Source: an uncultured SAR86 cluster bacterium (GTDB taxonomy: Bacteria > Pseudomonadota > Gammaproteobacteria > Magnimaribacterales > Magnimaribacteraceae). From it: DNA of 38,727 nucleotides. The translations under genes and the position numbers were made by a program. The stretch's first letter is position 1; the number at the start of each line of letters is the position of its first letter. The notes beneath the pieces were generated by a model. It saw only the letters and a list, made by a program, of their open reading frames with translations. It did no database searches and was not told where the DNA came from. Shown piece by piece: positions 32,086 through 38,727 of this stretch. Location: contig CACLEI010000011.1 of assembly GCA_902605935.1 (NCBI GenBank), positions 1 to 38,727 on the forward strand, read 5' to 3'.

Positions 32086-33630
32086 CTACCAGGTTTGTGT
32101 TTCCATGAATTTATCTAGGGCTTCTTTGAAGGCATTTTGAATATCGTCTCCATATTCTCCGGTCTCTGATACCTTGTCCATGAGATCTTTATGCTCGGAA
32201 TTCATATAGGCTATCAAGCTCTTTTCAAAGTCTTTGATTTTTTCGACCTCAACCTGCCTTAGATATCCTTCATTAGCTGTGTATAGCATTAGACCCATTT
32301 CAGCTACAGACATTGGTGAAAACTGATCTTGTTTCGTCAGCTCTGTAACCCTTACACCATGCTCTAATTGCTCTTTGGATGCCTCATCAAGATCTGAAGC
32401 AAATTGGGCAAAAGCCTCTAACTCTCGATATTGAGCGAGAGCTGTTTTAATTCCGCCACCTAGCTTTTTAATTATTGGAACCTGAGCAGCACCACCTACC
32501 CTTGAAACTGAAATTCCAGGATCCATGGCTGGTTTTAATCCTGAACTGAATAAAGACGACTCGAGGAAAATTTGTCCATCGGTTATTGAAATTACGTTCG
32601 TAGGAACAAACGCTGAAACGTCTCCAGCCTGAGTTTCGATGATTGGCAGTGCAGTCAACGAACCGGTTTTTCCCTTCACCTCACCATTTGTATAGTTCTC
32701 TACATACTCCTCATTCACTCTTGCGGCTCTTTCTAGTAGTCTTGAGTGAAGGTAGAAAACATCACCGGGATAAGCCTCCCTTCCGGGCGGTCTTCTTAGT
32801 AAAAGAGACATCTGTCTATATGCAACGGCTTGTTTAGAAAGGTCATCGTAGATAATTAGAGCATCCTCTCCCCTATCTCTGAAATACTCGCCCATAGAAC
32901 AAGCTGCAAAAGGGGCAATATATTGCATGGGTGCTGGGTCAGCCGCCGCAGCCACTACAACAATTGTGTTTTCCATTGCGCCATACTGCTCAAGAGTTCT
33001 AACTACCTGGGCAATTGAAGATTGCTTTTGTCCTATTGCTACATATATACACTTAACGCCAGTGTCTTTTTGATTGATTATTGCATCAATGGCAATAGCA
33101 GTTTTACCGGTCTGTCTGTCTCCAATGATCAACTCACGCTGACCTCTTCCAATAGGAACCATGCTATCAACCGCCTTTATGCCTAGTTGCACAGGTTGAT
33201 CTACAGACTTTCTTGAAATAACTCCAGGAGCGACTTTCTCTACTGGGGCGGTTTGATCTGTCTGCACTTCGCCTTTACCATCAATTGGGTTGCCTAGTGC
33301 GTCCACAACCCTGCCCATAAGAGCCTCTCCAACGGGGACCTCTAAAATTCTTCCAGTACACTTAGCAGAGCCGCCTTCTGCCAGTAGCTTGTAATCTCCC
33401 AAGATAACGGCCCCAACAGAGTCAACTTCTAAATTAAGTGCCATTCCCATGACGCCATGTTCAAACTCTATAAGCTCACCATTCATGACTTCGCCAAGAC
33501 CGTGTATTCTCGCTATACCGTCCGCAAGGAAAACAATTGTGCCTTCATTGCTAGGAGTGGAGGCGGTATCAAGAGCATCAATTTTCTGTTTGATGACCTG
33601 ACTAATTTCTGATGGGTTTAATTCTTCCAT
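32086..33630 (-). CDS. atpA: ATP synthase F1 alpha subunit
   Basis: [29 protein letters not shown]; 514 aa. Confidence 0.98.
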   Translation of the reverse strand: MEELNPSEISQVIKQKIDALDTASTPSNEGTIVFLADGIARIHGLGEVMNGELIEFEHGVMGMALNLEVDSVGAVILGDYKLLAEGGSAKCTGRILEVPVGEALMGRVVDALGNPIDGKGEVQTDQTAPVEKVAPGVISRKSVDQPVQLGIKAVDSMVPIGRGQRELIIGDRQTGKTAIAIDAIINQKDTGVKCIYVAIGQKQSSIAQVVRTLEQYGAMENTIVVVAAAADPAPMQYIAPFAACSMGEYFRDRGEDALIIYDDLSKQAVAYRQMSLLLRRPPGREAYPGDVFYLHSRLLERAARVNEEYVENYTNGEVKGKTGSLTALPIIETQAGDVSAFVPTNVISITDGQIFLESSLFSSGLKPAMDPGISVSRVGGAAQVPIIKKLGGGIKTALAQYRELEAFAQFASDLDEASKEQLEHGVRVTELTKQDQFSPMSVAEMGLMLYTANEGYLRQVEVEKIKDFEKSLIAYMNSEHKDLMDKVSETGEYGDDIQNAFKEALDKFMETQTW

Positions 33631-33634
33631 TGTT

Positions 33635-34147
33635 TTATTTGATTTGATTTCTTAATTTTTCAAGCTTTCCTTTAACGCTGTAATCTGTAACTTCGTCACC
33701 GCATTTGATAGAAAAACCACCTATTAAACTTTTATCTATTACTTGTTCCACTGTTAATGAATCTCCATACCTTCCTTTCAAAGAGTCTGTAACTTTTTTT
33801 AATTGCTCATCTGTTAACTCAAAAGCTGACGTAATTAAAACCTCGCTAGAGCCTTTTGTTCCTGATAACAACTTTTTGTATTCTCTGGAGATATGTGGAA
33901 TAAGAGAAATTCTTTTAGACTCACCTAAAACTTTAATGAAGTTGCTGGTTTTGCTTTCAATTTGGCCTTCAAATAAGGAGAGGAACACTTCAGTCTTTTC
34001 CTTGTAAGCGAGCTTAGGAGAATCTATTAGCTGTTGTACTTCAGATGTCTCTAGAGCAAGCTCAAGCTGATCAAGATCCTTTTCCCACCCTTTAGAATGG
34101 TCATAGATCGCTTGGGCGTATGGTCTTGCTATGGTCTCGAAATTCAA
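33635..34147 (-). CDS. atpH: ATP synthase F1 delta subunit
   Basis: [17 protein letters not shown] ... [32 protein letters not shown]; operon position. Confidence 0.94.
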   Translation of the reverse strand: MNFETIARPYAQAIYDHSKGWEKDLDQLELALETSEVQQLIDSPKLAYKEKTEVFLSLFEGQIESKTSNFIKVLGESKRISLIPHISREYKKLLSGTKGSSEVLITSAFELTDEQLKKVTDSLKGRYGDSLTVEQVIDKSLIGGFSIKCGDEVTDYSVKGKLEKLRNQIK

Positions 34148-34149
34148 AG

Positions 34150-34620
34150 TTATAACTCCTTAGCTATTTGATCGATGATTTGTGAGTTTTTATCTTTATC
34201 AACCTCTGAGCCTAGTATTTTTTCAGCCCCCGCAACGGCTAGGGCTGCTACTTCAGATCTTAATTCTTCCTTGGTTCTTTTTGCGGCTTGATCTAGATCG
34301 CTTTGAGCAGAGACTTTTATCCTTTCAGCTTCTTCGTGTGCAGTAGATTTTGCATCCTCCACTAGCTGATTTGCTCGAGCATTTGCCTGATTGACTAAAT
34401 CAGCAGCCTCTTTCTTGGCCTCTTCTAAAATTTCAATTTTTTTCTGATGCGCTTCATCAAGCTCTCGCTTTCCTCGGCTGGCAGCTTCTAAACCATCGGA
34501 TATTTCTTTTTCTCTCTCTTCTAGTGCCTCAAGAATAAAAGGCCAAACGTATTGCATGGTGAACCACACAAAAAATACAAATGCTAAAAGCTGTCCGAAT
34601 AATGTGGCATTAAAATTCAT
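34150..34620 (-). CDS. atpF: ATP synthase F0 subunit b
   Basis: [40 protein letters not shown]. Confidence 0.96.
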   Translation of the reverse strand: MNFNATLFGQLLAFVFFVWFTMQYVWPFILEALEEREKEISDGLEAASRGKRELDEAHQKKIEILEEAKKEAADLVNQANARANQLVEDAKSTAHEEAERIKVSAQSDLDQAAKRTKEELRSEVAALAVAGAEKILGSEVDKDKNSQIIDQIAKEL

Positions 34621-34642
34621 TTACAAAACTCCGGGCTTATTT

Positions 34643-34873
34643 TTATGTGAATAAGAATAAAAGACCGATCGCAAGCGAAACAATGGGTATCGCATCTACT
34701 AGACCCATACCAATTAGCAGCTGTGTAAAAAGGTACGGCTGAAGTTCAGGCTGTCTTGCGATTCCTTCTAGGTATTTTGCAGTAATTAGACCAACGCCGA
34801 TTCCGACACCAATGGCGCCTCCTCCTGTTAGTAGGGCTCCTGCGACCCTTCTTATAGCTTCTGCTTCTTCCAT
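34643..34873 (-). CDS. atpE: ATP synthase F0 subunit c
   Basis: MEEAEAIRRVAGALLTGGGAIGVGIGVGLITAKYLEGIARQPELQPYLFTQLLIGMGLVDAIPIVSLAIGLLFLFT; ATG at 34871-34873 preferred over the ORF-track start at 34993, which overlaps atpB. Confidence 0.95.
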   Translation of the reverse strand: MEEAEAIRRVAGALLTGGGAIGVGIGVGLITAKYLEGIARQPELQPYLFTQLLIGMGLVDAIPIVSLAIGLLFLFT

Positions 34874-34896
34874 TTTATTCTCCTTAGATAAAAAAA

Positions 34897-35856
<960 letters not shown>

Positions 35857-35883
35857 TTAGTGAAAGAAGAATTTGTTACTTTT

Positions 35884-36771
35884 TTAAGATTTTAATTTAT
35901 CTAAGACGCCCTCTAAGGCATCAAGGGTTTTGTAGCTTACTATTATTTTACCAGAGCCCTTCTTGCTGTGTTTTATTTCTACAGGCGAGCCAAGTGTTTC
36001 AGACAATTCTTTTTCAAGCGACACTATATTCGGGTCTCGTTGGGTTTTTGATTTAACAGTCTTTTTTTTATTGCCAGACAAGCCTCCAACAATGGCTTCA
36101 CACTCTCTTACTGAAAGTGATTCTGAAACCACTTTCTTTGCACATTGAAGTTGAGCATCTTCAGTTAATGTTAAAAGCGCTCTTGCGTGGCCCATTTCAA
36201 TTTTTCCTTCTTCTAATAAAGATTGAACTTCAGGACTAAGCGATAGAAGCCTCAAAAGGTTGGTTACTGTTGAACGAGATTTTCCAACTGCGGCCCCAAG
36301 CTCTTCTTGTGAGAGATTAAACTCTCCTTGAAGCCTCAAAAGGCCCTTGGCCTGATCAAGAGCATTAAGGTCCTCTCTTTGAAGATTTTCTATTAGAGCA
36401 ATTTTGGCAGTTTCATCGTTATTCAGATCTCTTATGATGGCTGGAACAGAGCTAATACCAGCAAGTTGAGCAGCCCTCCACCTTCTCTCACCCACAACTA
36501 TCTCAAACCTTCCTGAGGCCAGCCTCCTTACAACCAGCGGCTGAAGAACTCCTTGTTCTTTTATGCTTTGAGACAACTCTTCAAGAGTAGACTTGTGCAT
36601 TTTTGTTCTGGGTTGATACTGCCCGGGAGCAAGATCGTCTAACGGAATCTGAGAAACCGAAACTCCATCTGATTTGGGTCTGTCTCCCAAAAGAGAGTCT
36701 AGTCCAGTGCCTAGACTAGATTTGTCTTTGTTCATGAGTGTTATCGCTATACTGTTCTTCCGTCTTGCCAA
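35884..36771 (-). CDS. parB: Chromosome-partitioning protein ParB (likely start MNKDKSSLGTGLDSLLGD, about 36735)
   Basis: GLDSLLGD, IPLDDLAPGQYQPR, IVVGERRWRAAQLAG, ALIENLQREDLNALDQA. Confidence 0.95.
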   Translation of the reverse strand: MARRKNSIAITLMNKDKSSLGTGLDSLLGDRPKSDGVSVSQIPLDDLAPGQYQPRTKMHKSTLEELSQSIKEQGVLQPLVVRRLASGRFEIVVGERRWRAAQLAGISSVPAIIRDLNNDETAKIALIENLQREDLNALDQAKGLLRLQGEFNLSQEELGAAVGKSRSTVTNLLRLLSLSPEVQSLLEEGKIEMGHARALLTLTEDAQLQCAKKVVSESLSVRECEAIVGGLSGNKKKTVKSKTQRDPNIVSLEKELSETLGSPVEIKHSKKGSGKIIVSYKTLDALEGVLDKLKS

Positions 36772-37510
36772 TCAATTCTCCGGCCAAGGCAAGATAAGCT
36801 AAAGAGCCTTTGGCGTTAGGCTCATAAGATAGAACGGACTTACCAAAACTAGGGGCTTCTGCTAATTTTATATTTCTAGGTATGACTGTTGAGTAAAGTT
36901 CGCTGGAAAAATGTTTTTGTAGCTCTCCTGTTACCTGTTGACCGAGCTTATTGCGAGGGTCAAACATGGTCCTTACAACGGCTTTCAATTGGAGGTTGTG
37001 GCCGGTGCTGTCATTTAATTGTCCTACAGTCTCTAAAAGTCCAGCCAAGCCTTCAAGGGCAAAATATTCACACTGCATTGGAACGAGTAAATCTTTGGCG
37101 GCTCTTAAACCGTTGAGAGTTAATAAGTTTAAAGAGGGCGGGCAGTCGATTATTATGTAATCGTACTTTTCATTAATGTCGGTTAAGTAGTTCAAAAGGG
37201 CTCTTTCTTGATCACCACCCCCTCTTAAGAAAGATTCTGCAGCTATTAGCTCCGGACCTGACGGCATAATGTCGTAACCCAGTTCTGTTCCAAAAACAAC
37301 TTCCCCCTGTGTTCCCATTAAAGCTGCAGCTGACCCTTTGGTTTGATCACATTTTTTTATGCCAGATCCGGTGGTTGCATTTGCCTGCGGATCTAGATCT
37401 ACCAACAGGACGGCTCGTTTCATTGCACTCAAAGATGCCGCCAGGTTTACGGCAGTGGTTGTCTTGCCAACACCTCCTTTCTGGTTTGCTATAACTAATG
37501 TGTTAACCAT
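36716..37510 (-). CDS. parA: Chromosome-partitioning ATPase ParA
   Basis: IANQKGGVGKTTTAVNLAASLS deviant Walker A, DLDPQANATTG, IIIDCPPSLNLLTLN. Confidence 0.96.
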   Translation of the reverse strand: MVNTLVIANQKGGVGKTTTAVNLAASLSAMKRAVLLVDLDPQANATTGSGIKKCDQTKGSAAALMGTQGEVVFGTELGYDIMPSGPELIAAESFLRGGGDQERALLNYLTDINEKYDYIIIDCPPSLNLLTLNGLRAAKDLLVPMQCEYFALEGLAGLLETVGQLNDSTGHNLQLKAVVRTMFDPRNKLGQQVTGELQKHFSSELYSTVIPRNIKLAEAPSFGKSVLSYEPNAKGSLAYLALAGELIGKTEEQYSDNTHEQRQI

Positions 37511-38087
37511 TGTTTTGCTCGGCTTCTATTGTAACTAAGATATGCGTCTTGTCTTTCGCTTTTGAAGGAAATTTGTCAATTTTTTTTAAAAGATAACCAG
37601 AAGGTATTCTTTCCTGATCAAATTGCTCCTGGGTCTTCATGAGCTTTAGCTCTACTCCTCTTTTTTGGAGCAAAGTGGCTGTTAAGCTAATGATTAATTC
37701 TGTAGAGCCTACTGCTCTGCAGACTATGTCAAATGATTCAGGAAAAGTTTTTGTTTGTATTTTTTCGATCCTTTGGTTGATGACGCTTGTGTTTTCTAGG
37801 CCCAAGCGAGAAGTTGCGTGTAATAAAAACGATGATTTCTTGGTGTTACTTTCTACTAAATGGAATTCTTTATTGGGGTTGGTGATGGCAAGTGGTATGC
37901 CCGGAAGCCCGCCTCCGCTGCCTAGATCAACTATGGTTTTCTTTAACAAAGGGGAAATGATCAAAGAATCTTCTATGTGATCATCGATTTTTTGGACTTG
38001 TTTTTTGGATATCAGGTTGTGGGTTTTATTCCAGGCAACCAGGTGGGCTTTATAGTCTGCTAGCAGGTTTGTTTGGTCCTTACCCAA
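37503..38087 (-). CDS. rsmG: 16S rRNA (guanine(527)-N7)-methyltransferase RsmG
   Basis: WNKTHNLISKKQ, DLGSGGGLPGIPLAI, FDIVCRAVG; between parA and mnmG. Confidence 0.95.
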   Translation of the reverse strand: MGKDQTNLLADYKAHLVAWNKTHNLISKKQVQKIDDHIEDSLIISPLLKKTIVDLGSGGGLPGIPLAITNPNKEFHLVESNTKKSSFLLHATSRLGLENTSVINQRIEKIQTKTFPESFDIVCRAVGSTELIISLTATLLQKRGVELKLMKTQEQFDQERIPSGYLLKKIDKFPSKAKDKTHILVTIEAEQNNG

Positions 38088-38727
38088 CGGCTTGTCTTTC
38101 CTTTTTCAAGTAGATCATTAGTAAAGAAATTGCTGCAGGAGTGACGCCCGGCAATCTTGAAGCCCGGGCAAGGCTCCCCGGTCTTGCCTCAGATAGTTTT
38201 TGTTTTACTTCATTAGATAGCCCAATCACTTTCTCATAATCTATGTGTTCTGGGATTGGGGTGTTTTCGTTTCTTTGCAATCTCTCTATGTCAATTTTTT
38301 GCCTTTTTATGTATCCCTCGTATTTAACAGAAGCTTCTATTTCGTCTACTGCGTTCGGGGCTAGAATTATTTCCCCCGGTGGCAAGTGTGAATGAAGAAT
38401 TTTGGGGCGTTTTAACATTTCGAAGAGGCTAATGTTGTTTGAAATACTTTCTCCTGTTTGTTCTTGTATTTTTTTGGCTTCTGGTGTGTTTGGTTTAAGT
38501 TTGTCTTTTTTTAATCTTAAGATTTCCTGAGTTGTGGTGTCTCTTTTGTCTTGATATTTTTGCCACAACAAATCTGAAACTATGCCGAGCTTTCTGCCCT
38601 TTTCAGTTAAGCGCATGTCTGCATTGTCTTCTCTAAGTATCAGTCTATATTCTGCTCTGCTGGTAAACATTCTGTAGGGTTCTTTTGTACCAAGGCTTAC
38701 CAAATCATCTATCAAAACTCCTATATA
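38080..38727 (-). CDS. mnmG: MnmG C-terminal portion (open at right window edge)
   Basis: Minus-strand frame open to the edge: YIGVLIDDLVSLGTKEPYRMFTSRAEYRLILREDNADMRLTEKGRKLGIV ... RPGSLARASRLPGVTPAAISLLMIYLKK, the GidA-associated C-terminal domain. Confidence 0.95.
   Translation of the reverse strand, partial: YIGVLIDDLVSLGTKEPYRMFTSRAEYRLILREDNADMRLTEKGRKLGIVSDLLWQKYQDKRDTTTQEILRLKKDKLKPNTPEAKKIQEQTGESISNNISLFEMLKRPKILHSHLPPGEIILAPNAVDEIEASVKYEGYIKRQKIDIERLQRNENTPIPEHIDYEKVIGLSNEVKQKLSEARPGSLARASRLPGVTPAAISLLMIYLKKERQAVG

Overview
The window is a chromosomal replication-origin neighbourhood of an AT-rich gammaproteobacterium. A marine, SAR86-like lineage is only a guess from protein style. 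The left part (1-10.1 kb) holds gyrB (cut by the window edge), recF, dnaN and dnaA on the minus strand, then rpmH, rnpA, yidD, yidC, mnmE and the N-terminal ~395 codons of mnmG on the plus strand. The right part (26.1-38.7 kb), all on the minus strand, reads from the right edge: mnmG C-terminal part (open at the edge), rsmG, parA, parB, atpB-E-F-H-A-G-D-C, glmU, glmS. Between them are accessory genes: a 5'-truncated DUF885-family fragment, MerC-like, cupin, dienelactone-hydrolase-like, isopenicillin-N-synthase-like 2OG oxygenase, VOC protein, an Nmad3-like protein, a small secreted protein, a ~3300-aa surface protein and a small membrane protein.

Main points of interest: (1) mnmG is split. 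Its N-terminal part is fused at about 10125-10135 to the interior of a DUF885 gene, and its C-terminal part lies inverted at the far window edge. This is either a real ~28.6 kb inversion or, in my view more likely, a chimeric or misassembled junction. (2) The giant surface protein has 21 consecutive Calx-beta-like units, each exactly 113 aa / 339 bp with no indels (7119 bp), then a Big_5-like domain, a diverged 22nd unit and a putative autotransporter-type barrel. (3) There are two DnaA-box-bearing intergenic regions, one of which has the mnmG GTG start inside a perfect DnaA box. (4) A near-consensus parS site is embedded in recF. (5) A lone Nmad3-like gene sits next to a small oxygenase/hydrolase gene cluster. 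No tRNA, rRNA, CRISPR array or transposase was recognised. All family calls come from reading the translations; no searches were run.
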